Numbered from the stretch's first letter, positions 17,686 through 26,383 are shown. The stretch: DNA of 64,000 nt from Isoptericola cucumis (GCF_014635665.1 NZ_BMDG01000002.1:310001-374000); one strand, 5' to 3'. A program made the numbers and translations. The notes: generated by a model not told the origin, from the letters alone.

Positions 17686-18993
17686 ATGAGCGCCACGTTC
17701 TCCTCCCTCAAGTACGCCAACTACCGCATCTGGTTCGCGGCCGCCCTGGTGGCCAACGTGGGCACCTGGATGCAGCGCGTCGCGCAGGACTGGATCGTCC
17801 TGACCGACCTCAGCGACGAGTCGGGCGTCGCCGTCGGCATCACCACGGCCCTGCAGTTCGTGCCGTTCCTGCTGCTGTCCCCGTGGGCCGGCGTCCTGGC
17901 CGACCGGCTGCCGCGCCGCCGCCTGCTGATGGCGACCCAGGGCGGCATGGGCCTGCTCGCGCTCGGGCTCGGCGCCCTCGTGCTGTCCGGGCGGGCGGAG
18001 CTGTGGCACGTCTACGTCTTCGCGCTGCTGCTCGGCGTGGTCTCGGCGCTGGACAGCCCGGCCCGGCAGACGTTCGTCGCCGACCTGGTGCCCGTGGAGA
18101 AGCTGCCCAACGCCATCGGCCTGAACAGCGCGTCGTTCAACGGCGCCCGCCTCATCGGCCCGGGCGTCGCCGGCCTGCTCATCGCCGCCGTCGGCGCGGG
18201 CTGGGTCTTCATGATCAACGGCGTCACGTTCGCCGCGACCATCGCGGCGCTCGCCCTGATGAACGTGCGCCAGCTGCGCAGCCGCCCGGCCACGCCCCGC
18301 GCGAAGGGCCAGATCCTCGAGGGCGTGCGCTACGTGCGGGGCCGCACCGACATCGTCGTCATCATGGTCGTGATGTTCGTGGTCTCGGTGTTCGGGCTGA
18401 ACTTCCAGCTCACGTCCGCGCTGATGGCCCGGGTCGAGTTCGACCGGGGGGCGAGCGAGTACGGCATCCTCGGCTCGGTGCTGGCCATCGGGTCGCTGAC
18501 GGGGGCGCTGCTCGCCGCGCGCCGCGACCGGCCGCGGGTGCGGCTGGTCATCGGCTCCGCCTTCGCCTTCGCGGTGTCGACCGCGGTGCTGGGCCTCATG
18601 CCGACCTACTCGACGTTCGTGGTCGCGTGCATCCCGGTGGGGCTCGCGTCCCTGACGATGATGACGGCCGCGAACAGCGCGCTGCAGGTCTCCACCGACC
18701 CCGTGATGCGGGGGCGGGTCATGGCGCTGTACGTCATGGTCTTCCAGGGCGCGACGCCGATCGGCGCGCCGGTCGTCGGCTGGATCGGCGAGGCGTGGGG
18801 GCCGCGCTGGTCCATCCTGGTCGGCTCGATCGCGACGTTCGCGGTCGCGATCGCGGCGACCGTCTGGGCGATCCGGCGCTGGCGCCTGCGGGTGCGCTAC
18901 CGCGTGCTGCAGCGCCCGCACCTGCAGATCGAGTACCTCGACCGCGACCGCGACTGCGCCGTCGAGCGGCCGGCGGCCGCGCTGGCCGCCTGA
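17686..18993 (+). CDS. MFS transporter (12-helix exporter)
   Basis: A 435-residue major facilitator protein of the EntS/MFS_3-like group, predicted to export small molecules with proton exchange. Evidence: 12 hydrophobic segments, the loop 2-3 motif GVLADRLPRRRL (residues about 70-81), and the opening SLKYANYRIWFAAALVANVGTWMQ common to this subgroup, with DxPARQTFVADLVP after helix 4. ATG 17686 follows GGAG at 9 nt. Palindromes in the upstream gap suggest repression by a regulator encoded elsewhere. Substrate unknown. Confidence 0.88.
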   Translation: MSATFSSLKYANYRIWFAAALVANVGTWMQRVAQDWIVLTDLSDESGVAVGITTALQFVPFLLLSPWAGVLADRLPRRRLLMATQGGMGLLALGLGALVLSGRAELWHVYVFALLLGVVSALDSPARQTFVADLVPVEKLPNAIGLNSASFNGARLIGPGVAGLLIAAVGAGWVFMINGVTFAATIAALALMNVRQLRSRPATPRAKGQILEGVRYVRGRTDIVVIMVVMFVVSVFGLNFQLTSALMARVEFDRGASEYGILGSVLAIGSLTGALLAARRDRPRVRLVIGSAFAFAVSTAVLGLMPTYSTFVVACIPVGLASLTMMTAANSALQVSTDPVMRGRVMALYVMVFQGATPIGAPVVGWIGEAWGPRWSILVGSIATFAVAIAATVWAIRRWRLRVRYRVLQRPHLQIEYLDRDRDCAVERPAAALAA

Positions 18994-19023
18994 CCGCGCG
19001 GCGGGGCCGTCCGGGCGACGACG

Positions 19024-19815
19024 TCAGACGCCGGCCTTGGCCTGCTGGCGCCGCTTGAGGCGCCGCTCGAAGGCGTCCCGCGACCGCATCTCGTCCTCGG
19101 TGGGCCACATCATCACGATGAAGATCAGGGCCACCGTGAGCGCCGCGATCCCGAAGATGAGCGGGCCGAGGAGGTCGATCGGGTTGGTGCCGCCCGGCGG
19201 CACGCCGGGCGTGCCCTCGATGTTCAGCGCCGCCATGCCGGTGTAGTGCATGCCGCTCACCGCCACGCCCATGATCATCGCGGCGCCGGTGGTGGCCTTC
19301 CACCCCTTCACGTGCACGCACAGCCACAGGGCGGCGGTCGCGGCGACGATCGCGATGACGACCGACACCCCGACGATCCAGGTGGTGTAGGTCATGTGGC
19401 CGGACATCCGCATGGCCGCCATGCCCATGTAGTGCATCGCCGCGACGCCGAACCCGGCCACGAGCCCGCCGATGAGCAGCACCCAGGCGCGGTCGCCGGC
19501 GAAGCCCACGAGGAACAGCCCGATCGCGACGACGACCACGGCCACCAGGGCGCTGAGGACGGTCATCGGGACGTCGTAGTAGATCGGCATGCCGGTCACG
19601 GTGAAGCCGAGCATCGCGATGAAGTGCATGACCCACACGCCGGTGCCGCCGATGGCGACCGCGCCGATCAGCAGCCAGATGCTGCGGGTGCGGGCGTCCT
19701 TCGACGCTCGTGCGCGCGACGTCGCGGACAGGCCCGTCGCCGCGCCCACGCAGGACGCGAGGTACGCGAGGATCGGGGTGATGATCCCGTACGTGAGGTG
19801 GTTCATCTCCAGCAT
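19024..19815 (-). CDS. MHYT-domain integral membrane sensor
   Basis: A 263-residue protein with seven predicted transmembrane helices. The MHYT signature occurs three times: WVMHFIAMLGF, AAMHYMGMAAM and SGMHYTGMAAL. In this domain the Met/His residues at the outer face are proposed to bind copper and sense a diatomic gas such as O2, CO or NO. MHYT domains are often fused to GGDEF/EAL output domains; here the protein ends in a short basic cytoplasmic tail (RRLKRRQQAKAGV) with no output domain, so any signal must pass to a partner. ATG 19815 follows AGGGAGG. Confidence 0.85.
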   Translation of the reverse strand: MLEMNHLTYGIITPILAYLASCVGAATGLSATSRARASKDARTRSIWLLIGAVAIGGTGVWVMHFIAMLGFTVTGMPIYYDVPMTVLSALVAVVVVAIGLFLVGFAGDRAWVLLIGGLVAGFGVAAMHYMGMAAMRMSGHMTYTTWIVGVSVVIAIVAATAALWLCVHVKGWKATTGAAMIMGVAVSGMHYTGMAALNIEGTPGVPPGGTNPIDLLGPLIFGIAALTVALIFIVMMWPTEDEMRSRDAFERRLKRRQQAKAGV

Positions 19816-19978
19816 TGGTCGCCCTCCCTGGCAGCATTGCCCGGGACCCTGGCTCCAGCGTGGTGGGTCCACTCGGCGGCCGCACGCTAACAGGAAGTCG
19901 ACCGGGTGAAAAAGCCGGTGATTCCGGGCGCGTCCGGTCCGGGGTGTGGTATGCACGTCCGCCGGACGGCGCCGCCCC

Positions 19979-21130
19979 TCAGAGGTGGGCGACGACGTGG
20001 TCGACGCACGCGGTGAGGGCGCGCACGTCGTCCGGCTCGACGGCGGGGAAGAGCCCCACGCGCAGCTGGTTGCGGCCCAGCTTCCGGTACGGGAAGACGT
20101 CGAGCACGCCGTGGGCACGCAGCGTCGCCACCACCGCGGCGGCGTCGATCGCGGGGTCCAGGTCGACGGTGCCGACGACGGTCGACCGCGCGGACGGCTC
20201 GGTGACGAACGGCGTCGCCCAGTCCCGGGCCTCGGCCCACCCGTAGAGGGCGCCGGCCGACTCCGCGCAGCGCGCCGTCGACCAGGCCAGCCCGCCCTGC
20301 TCGAGCATCCACTCGACCTGCTCGGCGAGCAGCACGAGGGTGCCGACCGCGGGGGTGTTGAGGGTCTGGTCCGCGCGCGAGTTGGCGAGCGCCGTCGTGA
20401 GGGAGAGGAACTCCGGCACCCAGCGCCCGGTCCGGTCCGCCGCTCCCTCCACCCGGGCGGCACGCTCGACGGCCGCGGGCGAGCAGATCGCGAGCCACAG
20501 GCCGCCGTCCGAGGCGAAGACCTTCTGGGGCCCGAAGTAGTACACGTCGGTCGCGCCGACGTCGACGGGCAGGGCGCCGGCGCCCGACGTCGCGTCCACG
20601 AGCAGCAGGGCCCCGTCCGCCCGCGCGTCGGGCACCTGCGCGGCCGGGGCCATGGCGCCGGTCGAGGTCTCGTTGTGCACCGTCGCGTAGGTGTCGACGC
20701 CGTCGGCCGTCGCGAGCAGGGCGACCGAGCCCGGCGCGGCGTCACGGACCTGGGACGGCTCGAGGAAGGGGGCGCGTCCCGTGGCGGCGGCGAACTTGCC
20801 GCCGAACTCGCCGAAGACGGCGTGCTGGGCACGGCGCTCGACCAGGCACGCGGTGGCCACCTCCCAGAACGCGGTCGACCCACCGTTGCCGAGCGCGATC
20901 TCGTAGCCGTCGGGCAGGTCGAACAGGGTGGCCAGGCCCTGGCGGACCCGACGGACGAGGTCCTTCACCGGCGGCTGACGGTGGGACGTGCCCAGCACGG
21001 GCGCAGCCGGGTCCCCCGCGGCGGCCAGGGCGGCGACCTGCGCGGGGCGCACCTTCGACGGGCCGGAGCCGAAGCGGCCGTCGGAGGGCAGCAGCGACGG
21101 CGGGATGGCGAGGGTGGGCTGCGTGGGCAT
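19979..21130 (-). CDS. serC: Phosphoserine aminotransferase
   Basis: PLP enzyme that converts 3-phosphohydroxypyruvate and glutamate to phosphoserine and 2-oxoglutarate in serine synthesis. The 383-residue protein starts with an LPSDGRFGSGPSKVRP motif typical of the actinobacterial SerC branch. It has the conserved GTSHRQPPVKDLV region, and the cofactor lysine lies in VYYFGPQKVFASDGG. VDATSGAGALPVD holds the PLP-binding Asp. The gene is divergent from the DtxR-type regulator, with 164 bp between the starts. Confidence 0.92.
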   Translation of the reverse strand: MPTQPTLAIPPSLLPSDGRFGSGPSKVRPAQVAALAAAGDPAAPVLGTSHRQPPVKDLVRRVRQGLATLFDLPDGYEIALGNGGSTAFWEVATACLVERRAQHAVFGEFGGKFAAATGRAPFLEPSQVRDAAPGSVALLATADGVDTYATVHNETSTGAMAPAAQVPDARADGALLLVDATSGAGALPVDVGATDVYYFGPQKVFASDGGLWLAICSPAAVERAARVEGAADRTGRWVPEFLSLTTALANSRADQTLNTPAVGTLVLLAEQVEWMLEQGGLAWSTARCAESAGALYGWAEARDWATPFVTEPSARSTVVGTVDLDPAIDAAAVVATLRAHGVLDVFPYRKLGRNQLRVGLFPAVEPDDVRALTACVDHVVAHL

Positions 21131-21260
21131 CGGCTCTCCGTGGTCTGGGTGGTGGGATCCGTGGGAATCGGCGTGCTCGGTGTCGGTGGCGTGGGGCAGG
21201 ATGTCGCGAGCGCCGCGCCAGTCGTGCGCCAGGACCGGGCCTGGGCGGACGGGGTGCGAA

Positions 21261-21266
21261 TAGACT
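21261..21266 (+). promoter_or_regulatory. -10 box candidate for the DtxR-family regulator
   Basis: TAGACT lies 28 bp before the GTG at 21295, followed by GGGAG five bases before the start. This predicts a short 5' leader of about 20 nt. Confidence 0.35.
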
Positions 21267-21294
21267 AGGCCCGGGCCTGAAGACGGGAGTGGAC

Positions 21295-22014
21295 GTGACG
21301 GACCTGATCGACACCACCGAGATGTATCTCAAGACGATCTACGAGCTCGGCGAGGAGGGCATCCCGGCGCTGCGGGCGCGCATCGCCGAGCGCCTGGGAC
21401 ACTCCGGGCCGACGGTGTCGCAGACGGTCGCCCGCATGGAGCGTGACGGACTCGTCGTCGTGACCGGCGACCGCCACCTGGAGCTGACCGACGCCGGCCA
21501 GACGAAGGCGACGCGCGTGATGCGCAAGCACCGGCTCGCCGAGCGGCTGCTGACCGACGTCATCAAGCTCGACTGGGAGCACGTGCACACCGAGGCGTGC
21601 CGCTGGGAGCACGTGATGAGCGACCTCGTCGAGAAGCGGCTCGTCACCCTCCTCGACCACCCGCACATGGACCCGTACGGCAACCCGATCCCGGGGCTGT
21701 CCGAGCTGGGGGAGCAGTACGAGGACGTCCCCTTCCTGGCGGGCGTCCAGTCGCTGCCGGCAGTGCTCTCCGCCCCGGCCGCCGGCGGTGACGCGGACGG
21801 CGACGGCAGGTCGCTGGTGCTGCAGCGCATCGCCGAGCCGCTCCAGGTCGACGTCGAGCTCCTGGCCCGGCTCGCGGAGTCCGGCCTCGTGCCCGGGGCG
21901 CAGATCGTCGCCCGCCGCGCGGGCGCGGACTACGCGGTGCAGGTCGAGGACGGGCCGACCGTCCTCGAGCTCCCCGAGGACCTGGCCAAGCACCTGTTCG
22001 TCGCGGCCCGCTGA
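21295..22014 (+). CDS. DtxR/IdeR-family metal-dependent repressor
   Basis: A 239-residue iron (or manganese) dependent repressor. N-terminal winged helix: TDLIDTTEMYLKTIYELGEEG, with recognition helix around GHSGPTVSQTVARMERDGL. The metal sites are intact: the Met in TEMYL, the His/Glu pair in RKHRLAERLL, and the His/Cys/Glu/His set in HVHTEACRWEHVM. A C-terminal SH3-like domain is present (about 155-239), which favours IdeR/DtxR over the shorter MntR. GTG 21295 is preferred to GTG 21289 because GGGAG is 5 nt upstream. Likely global iron regulator; no iron-uptake gene is in the window. Confidence 0.9.
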   Translation: MTDLIDTTEMYLKTIYELGEEGIPALRARIAERLGHSGPTVSQTVARMERDGLVVVTGDRHLELTDAGQTKATRVMRKHRLAERLLTDVIKLDWEHVHTEACRWEHVMSDLVEKRLVTLLDHPHMDPYGNPIPGLSELGEQYEDVPFLAGVQSLPAVLSAPAAGGDADGDGRSLVLQRIAEPLQVDVELLARLAESGLVPGAQIVARRAGADYAVQVEDGPTVLELPEDLAKHLFVAAR

Positions 22015-22054
22015 CCACGGCGTCCGTCCCGCGTGCACGGATCGTGCGCGTGTC

Positions 22055-22070
22055 GTGACCGGAGCGTGAC
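22055..22070 (+). promoter_or_regulatory. MtrA-like direct repeat upstream of first NlpC/P60 gene
   Basis: GTGAC-CGGAGC-GTGAC: two identical pentamers 11 bp apart. They end 19 bp before TACGGT (22090-22095), the probable -10, so the box covers the -35 region. The response regulator MtrA of actinobacteria binds direct repeats of this kind (GTNAC, 11-bp period) in front of wall-hydrolase genes. Confidence 0.5.
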
Positions 22071-22127
22071 ATGGGCCCTGTCCTTCGGGTACGGTCGGGA
22101 CGCTCGTCGGAGATCGATCTGGCGGGC

Positions 22128-22326
22128 GCTCGTCCGGACGCCGAATCCTGCCACCGGTCGAGCTCCCACGGAACATCGCAAGGCAGGAGCGGGGGACCCA
22201 CTTCCGGGCGTCGGTAACGGCGCCCTCGGGGTGAAGCCGCACGGCCCGGTCTGGACGACGGGTACCGGCGGCCGGGTGATTTCTCCCACCCGAACCCGAC
22301 AGCTGACCTCGTAGGCGACAGGAGAG
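22128..22326 (+). promoter_or_regulatory. c-di-AMP riboswitch (ydaO/yuaA type), copy 1
   Basis: The 5' leader holds the conserved aptamer blocks in order: CCGAATCCTGCC, GGAGCGGGGGACCCA, GGGGTGAAGCCGC, then TCTCCCACCCGAACCCGACA, AGCTGACCTCGTAGGC and ACAGGAGAG. These match the ydaO/yuaA class that senses cyclic di-AMP and usually turns expression off when it is bound. The ribosome site AGGAGA of the gene at 22335 lies within the last conserved block and no terminator follows, so control is probably translational. This 320-bp gap after the DtxR gene contains nothing else but the promoter and the MtrA-like box. Confidence 0.9.
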
Positions 22327-22334
22327 GTTGACAC

Positions 22335-23132
22335 GTGACCGCACGCACGACTCGCGGCCGGCACCGCGCCGCCCGCCGCCCGATCGCCATCGCCACGAAC
22401 GGCAACGCCGGCCGTCGCGCGGCAGTCGTCGCGACCGCCGGTGGCCTGCTGGTCTCGACCTTCGCCAGCGCCGGTGCCGCACAGGCCGCGCCGGTGGACT
22501 CCGACGCCGCGAACAAGCTCAGCACGGTCGACCTCGGTGCCCTCACGGACCAGGCCCGCAGCGCGCTCGAGGCGGCCCCTGTCGTCACCGTCGACGCCCA
22601 GGCAAAGGTCGCCGTCGAGAAGGTCACCCCGAAGATCGCCGCCGCCGCGGAGATCACCCCGGCCCCCGAGCCGGAGCCGGAGCCCGTCGTCGTCGAGGCC
22701 TCGTACGAGGCGAGCGCGACCGAGGACTCGGCGGCCACCGAGACCACCGACACCGCGTCGCGCTCCGCCGAGCGCGAGGAGGTCGCCGAGGCGCCCGCGT
22801 CGGCCAACGGCTCGTCGATCGTCTCGATCGCGATGCGCTACGTCGGCGTCCCGTACGTCTCCGGCGGCACCAGCCCGTCCGGCTTCGACTGCTCGGGCCT
22901 GACGCAGTACGTCTACGCCCAGGTCGGCATCAGCCTCCCGCGCACCACCTCGGAGCAGCGCTACGCGGGCACCGTGGTGTCCGACCCGCAGCCGGGCGAC
23001 CTGGTCTGGACCCCGGGCCACGTGGCGATCTACGCCGGCGACGGGATGCAGATCGACGCCCCCAAGCCGGGCGACGTCGTCCAGTACCGCTCCATCTGGC
23101 AGTCGAACCCCACGTTCATCCGCGTGGGCTGA
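22335..23132 (+). CDS. NlpC/P60 cell-wall endopeptidase, copy 1
   Basis: Secreted peptidoglycan hydrolase that should cut D-iGlu-DAP (or equivalent) bonds in stem peptides during growth or division. The 265-residue protein has a long basic signal peptide (cleavage after about residue 53, AAQAAP). A linker rich in Pro-Glu and Ala-Thr (about 100-155) follows. The NlpC/P60 domain has catalytic Cys in SGFDCSGLTQYVYAQ and His in PGHVAIYAGDG. GTG 22335 follows AGGAGAG. Its paralogue at 23548 is collinear over the full length, including the leader. Regulation by c-di-AMP and an MtrA-like box is visible upstream. Confidence 0.92.
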   Translation: MTARTTRGRHRAARRPIAIATNGNAGRRAAVVATAGGLLVSTFASAGAAQAAPVDSDAANKLSTVDLGALTDQARSALEAAPVVTVDAQAKVAVEKVTPKIAAAAEITPAPEPEPEPVVVEASYEASATEDSAATETTDTASRSAEREEVAEAPASANGSSIVSIAMRYVGVPYVSGGTSPSGFDCSGLTQYVYAQVGISLPRTTSEQRYAGTVVSDPQPGDLVWTPGHVAIYAGDGMQIDAPKPGDVVQYRSIWQSNPTFIRVG

Positions 23133-23165
23133 GCCGCCCTTCACGGCAGGCGCCACGACGCCTCT

Positions 23166-23202
23166 CCGACGCCCCGTCGCGCATCGCGCGGCGGGGCGTC
23201 GG
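23166..23202 (+). terminator. Hairpin terminator after NlpC/P60 copy 1
   Basis: A 17-bp GC-rich stem (one G-T pair) with loop ATC, starting 34 bp after the stop codon. No U-run follows, as is common in actinobacteria. Confidence 0.7.
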
Positions 23203-23278
23203 CGTGTCGGAGAAAAGCTCGTCAGAGGGGCCAGGAACGGCGTCCTGGCGCGGTTCGTGGCGCGGTTCGCCGCCTGCT

Positions 23279-23294
23279 GTGATCGAAACGTGAC
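23279..23294 (+). promoter_or_regulatory. MtrA-like direct repeat upstream of second NlpC/P60 gene
   Basis: GTGAT-CGAAAC-GTGAC, 11-bp period, ending 18 bp before TACGGT (23313-23318). The geometry is the same as in copy 1 although the flanking sequence has diverged, which argues that the box is under selection. Confidence 0.5.
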
Positions 23295-23339
23295 ATTGCC
23301 GTTCTCGTCCGCTACGGTTTCAACCACTCGCCGGTCATT

Positions 23340-23540
23340 CGGTGAGTCTCGACCGGAACGCCGAGCCCTGCCGCCGGTCGAGCACCGCTATCCCCGGCAG
23401 GGACGGGGGACCCACTTCCGGGCATTGGAAACGGTGTCCTTGGGGTGAAGCCGCACGGGTCGGTCTGCATGTCAGACCCGGACGGCCGGGTGCTTTCTCC
23501 CACCCGAACCCGACAGCTCACCTCGTAGGCGACAGGAGAG
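23340..23540 (+). promoter_or_regulatory. c-di-AMP riboswitch (ydaO/yuaA type), copy 2
   Basis: The same conserved blocks as copy 1: CCGAGCCCTGCC, CAGGGACGGGGGACCCA, TTGGGGTGAAGCCGC, CCCACCCGAACCCGACA, CTCACCTCGTAGGCGACA and GGAGAG. Variable stems differ strongly from copy 1, while the c-di-AMP-contacting blocks are kept. The ribosome site again lies in the last block, eight bases before the GTG at 23548. Confidence 0.9.
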
Positions 23541-23547
23541 GGAACAC

Positions 23548-24345
23548 GTGAACGCACGCACCACGCGCGCCCGGCACCGCGCCGCGCGCCGTCCGATCAC
23601 GCCGCTCAGCGTCGGTTCCGCCGCTGCAGGGCGCCGGGCAGCTGTTGTCGCCACCGCCGGTGGTCTGCTGGTCTCGACCTTCGCGAGCGCGGGCGCTGCC
23701 CAGGCCGCGCCGGTCGACAGCGACGCTGCCAACAAGCTCAACACCGTCGACCTCGGCGCGCTGACCGACCAGGCGAAGAACGCCCTGCAGTCGGCCCCCG
23801 TCGTCTCGGTCGACGCCAAGGCCAAGGTCGACGTCGAGAAGGTCACCGCCAGCATCGCGCAGAAGGCGGAGATCACCCCGGCGCCGGAGCCCGAGCCGGA
23901 GCCCGAGCCCGTCGTCGAGGAGGCCGTGGAGACGGTCTCCGACACCGCCTCGCGCACCTCCGAGCGCACCGAGGTGCCCGAGGTCGCGGCCTCGTCCTCC
24001 GTGGGCTCCCAGGTCGTGTCGATCGCCTCGCGGTACATCGGCACCCCCTACGTCGTGGGCGGCGGCTCGCCCGGCGGGTTCGACTGCTCCGGTCTGGTCA
24101 GCTACGTGTACGCGCAGGTCGGTATCCACCTGCCGCACCAGTCGACCGGCATCCTGGAGGCTGCGAACACGCACGAGATCTCGGAGGCCGAGCTCCAGCC
24201 TGGTGACCTCCTCTGGTCGCCGGGGCACATCGGCATCTACATCGGCAACGGGCAGCAGATCGACGCCTCGCGACCCGACGGCTGGGTCACCAAGGTGCGC
24301 GACATCTGGCAGTCCAACCCGACGTACCTGCGCGTCACGGGCTGA
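23548..24345 (+). CDS. NlpC/P60 cell-wall endopeptidase, copy 2
   Basis: 265-residue paralogue of the gene at 22335: same signal peptide type and DSDAANKL-NTVDLGAL segment. The linker is repeat-rich (PEPEPEPEPV, then VETVSDTASRTSERTEV). The catalytic domain has Cys in GGFDCSGLVSYVYAQ and His in PGHIGIYIGNG. Substrate-cleft positions differ from copy 1 (VGGGSPGG versus SGGTSPSG; HQSTGILEAANTHEI versus RTTSEQRYAGTVVS), so the two enzymes may cut different wall sites. GTG 23548 follows GGAGAGG. Controlled by its own riboswitch. Confidence 0.92.
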   Translation: MNARTTRARHRAARRPITPLSVGSAAAGRRAAVVATAGGLLVSTFASAGAAQAAPVDSDAANKLNTVDLGALTDQAKNALQSAPVVSVDAKAKVDVEKVTASIAQKAEITPAPEPEPEPEPVVEEAVETVSDTASRTSERTEVPEVAASSSVGSQVVSIASRYIGTPYVVGGGSPGGFDCSGLVSYVYAQVGIHLPHQSTGILEAANTHEISEAELQPGDLLWSPGHIGIYIGNGQQIDASRPDGWVTKVRDIWQSNPTYLRVTG

Positions 24346-24357
24346 CCTCCCGTACCC

Positions 24358-24396
24358 ACGGCCCCCGACGCTCCGCCACGGAGCGTCGGGGGCCGT
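24358..24396 (+). terminator. Hairpin terminator after NlpC/P60 copy 2
   Basis: A perfect 17-bp stem (arms 24358-24374 and 24380-24396) with a 5-nt loop, 12 bp after the stop codon. Confidence 0.75.
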
Positions 24397-24508
24397 CGCA
24401 CGCCCGCACTCTTTGCTGGGACTTGCGCGTATCTTTCGCTAGGCTTGAACGTGCCCGGTCGTCTCGACGGTGAGGCGGCGCGACGGGAGCGTTCGAGGGA
24501 GGCTCGTG

Positions 24509-25468
24509 ATGACACGTCCTGAGGTCGTCCTGGTGGGTGTCGACGGCTCCGCTGCGAGCCTGCACGCCCTGGACTGGGCCGCCGGCTACGCGCGGCGGAC
24601 CGGCTGGGCGTTGCACATCGTCTGTAGCTACTCCCTCCCGTCGTTCACGGCGGCCTCCCTCGACGGGGGCTACGCCGCGCTCGACGACACCGCGATCCAG
24701 GAGGGTGCCCGGGCCGTCCTGGCCGAGGCTCAGGAGCGGGTCGCGGACTGCGGCGTCCCGGTGACGTCGGCGGTCGCGTCCGGGGACGCGGCCGGGGTGC
24801 TCGTGGAGCTGTCGCGCGAGCACGGGCTGGCCGTCGTCGGCACGCGCGGCAAGGGCGGGTTCACCGAGCGCCTCCTCGGCACGGTCTCGTCGGCGCTGCC
24901 GGCTCACTCGCACTGTCCCACCGTCGTGGTGCCGTACCGCGGGCCGGGGACGGGGGAGTCGACCGACCCGGAGCGGCGCGACGGCGACGTCGTGCACGAG
25001 GTGCGCCGCATCGTCGTCGGTGTCGACGGCTCGCCGTCCGCGGAGGTGGCGCTGCGGCACGCCGTCGCCCAGGCGCAGGTCTGGCGGGCGGAGCTGGTGG
25101 CGGTCGCCGGGGTGCCGCTCGCCGGCGGCGCCGGGGTGCTCGCCTGGCTGCCCTCGCAGATCGACCACGAGCAGGTGCTGGCCGACGTCAAGGAGGGCCT
25201 GGACGTCACGGTGGACAAGTTCGAGGCCCAGAACCCCGGGGTCACCATCAAGCGGCACGTGCTGGACGGCTCGGGGGCCGAGCTCCTCACCGAGTTCTCG
25301 ACCGGCGCCGACCTGATCGTCGTCGGCTCGCGCGGCCGCGGCGGGTTCCGCGGGCTCCTGCTCGGCTCCACCAGCCAGGCCGTGCTGCACCACTCGGCCT
25401 GCCCGGTGCTCGTCGTGACGCGCAAGTGCGACGAGGAGATGCGGCACGACGCCGAGCCCGCCGCCTGA
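24509..25468 (+). CDS. Universal stress protein with two Usp domains
   Basis: A 319-residue cytoplasmic protein of two tandem Usp domains (about 1-145 and 163-309). Each carries an ATP-binding loop of the G-2x-G-9x-G(S/T) type: GTRGKGGFTERLLGTVS and GSRGRGGFRGLLLGSTS. Each also starts with the VxxGVDGSxxS strand-loop. Tandem ATP-binding Usps in actinobacteria respond to hypoxia or stasis. ATG 24509 follows GGGAGG at six bases; TAGGCT about 70 bp upstream is a promoter candidate. It ends at a bidirectional terminator shared with the ABC exporter. Confidence 0.9.
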   Translation: MTRPEVVLVGVDGSAASLHALDWAAGYARRTGWALHIVCSYSLPSFTAASLDGGYAALDDTAIQEGARAVLAEAQERVADCGVPVTSAVASGDAAGVLVELSREHGLAVVGTRGKGGFTERLLGTVSSALPAHSHCPTVVVPYRGPGTGESTDPERRDGDVVHEVRRIVVGVDGSPSAEVALRHAVAQAQVWRAELVAVAGVPLAGGAGVLAWLPSQIDHEQVLADVKEGLDVTVDKFEAQNPGVTIKRHVLDGSGAELLTEFSTGADLIVVGSRGRGGFRGLLLGSTSQAVLHHSACPVLVVTRKCDEEMRHDAEPAA

Positions 25469-25484
25469 CCGAGACGTGGGAGGG

Positions 25485-25528
25485 ACGAGTCCGGCGTGGT
25501 TTCCCCCTCGGGACCACGCCGGACTCGT
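25485..25528. terminator. Bidirectional hairpin terminator
   Basis: A perfect 16-bp stem (25485-25500 with 25513-25528) and a 12-nt loop between the convergent universal stress gene and the ABC permease gene; it can serve both. Confidence 0.75.
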
Positions 25529-25540
25529 GCCCGCACCGGG

Positions 25541-26383
25541 TCAGTGGCGGGTGCGGTACAGCCGCATCGTGATCGGTCCGAAGACGGCGGTGAGCACCAC
25601 CGACGCGACGAGCACCCACACGATCTCGCCGCTGTCCGGCTGCCCGGCCATGAGGCCGCGGACCGCGGTGACCAGGTGCGACACGGGGTTGACGTCGACG
25701 AAGCGCTGGAGCGCCGCGGGCATCGTCGACGGGTCGACGAAGATGTTCGACGCGAACGTCAGCGGCATCAGCACCATCATGGACACGCCCATCACGGCGT
25801 TCGGCGTGCGCAGCAGCAGGCCGAGGATGGTGAAGATCCAGCTCAGGGAGAACGCGAAGACCAGCAGGAGCAGCACGCCGAGCAGCACACCGACGACGCC
25901 GCCGTCGGGCCGGAACCCGAGGATCAGGCCGAGGCCGATGCACATCACGGACGCGATGGAGTAGCGGACCGTGTCGCCGAGCAGGGCCCCCACGATCGGG
26001 GCGGGCCGCCAGATCGGCAACGAGCGGAACCGGTCGAAGACGCCCTTCGTGATGTCCGTGTTGAGGGTGTAGCCCGTGTAGACGGTCACGATGATGATCG
26101 TCTGCACGAGGATGCCGGGCAGCAGGAACTGGATGTACGCCGACGTCGACCCCGCCAGGGCACCCCCGAACAGGTACGTGAACATCAGGGTGAAGATGAC
26201 GGGCGAGACGAGCACGTCGAAGAGCTGCTCGGGCACGTGCTTGATCTTCAGCAGCGCCCGCCAGCCGAACGTGAACGTGGTCGACAGCGCCGACGGACGC
26301 GACGGACGCTCCTGCAGCGCGACCGCCTCGCGCAGGCTCGTCGTCGTGATCGTGGCCTCGTGGTCCGTGGACTGCGCGGTCAT
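25541..26383 (-). CDS. ABC-2 type exporter permease (DrrB-like)
   Basis: A 280-residue permease with six membrane helices. It forms a drug/lipid exporter with the ATPase encoded immediately upstream. The family features are [16 protein letters not shown] in helix 1-2, [34 protein letters not shown] cytoplasmic region (the amphipathic segment with FDRFRSLPI), and [16 protein letters not shown] before the last helices. Start ATG 26383 overlaps the ATPase stop as ATGA. DrrAB-like pairs export antibiotics or lipids; the substrate is unknown. Confidence 0.88.
   Translation of the reverse strand: MTAQSTDHEATITTTSLREAVALQERPSRPSALSTTFTFGWRALLKIKHVPEQLFDVLVSPVIFTLMFTYLFGGALAGSTSAYIQFLLPGILVQTIIIVTVYTGYTLNTDITKGVFDRFRSLPIWRPAPIVGALLGDTVRYSIASVMCIGLGLILGFRPDGGVVGVLLGVLLLLVFAFSLSWIFTILGLLLRTPNAVMGVSMMVLMPLTFASNIFVDPSTMPAALQRFVDVNPVSHLVTAVRGLMAGQPDSGEIVWVLVASVVLTAVFGPITMRLYRTRH

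Larger units (their letters stand above)
22128..24345 (+). repeat. Tandem duplication of riboswitch plus NlpC/P60 gene
   Basis: Unit 1 (about 22055-23132) and unit 2 (about 23279-24345) share the same order: direct repeat, TACGGT -10, c-di-AMP aptamer, then a GTG-started 265-codon gene. The signal peptide core and DSDAANKL block are nearly identical; the linkers and the last 60 residues have diverged. This indicates an old, retained duplication rather than a recent copy. Confidence 0.85.
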
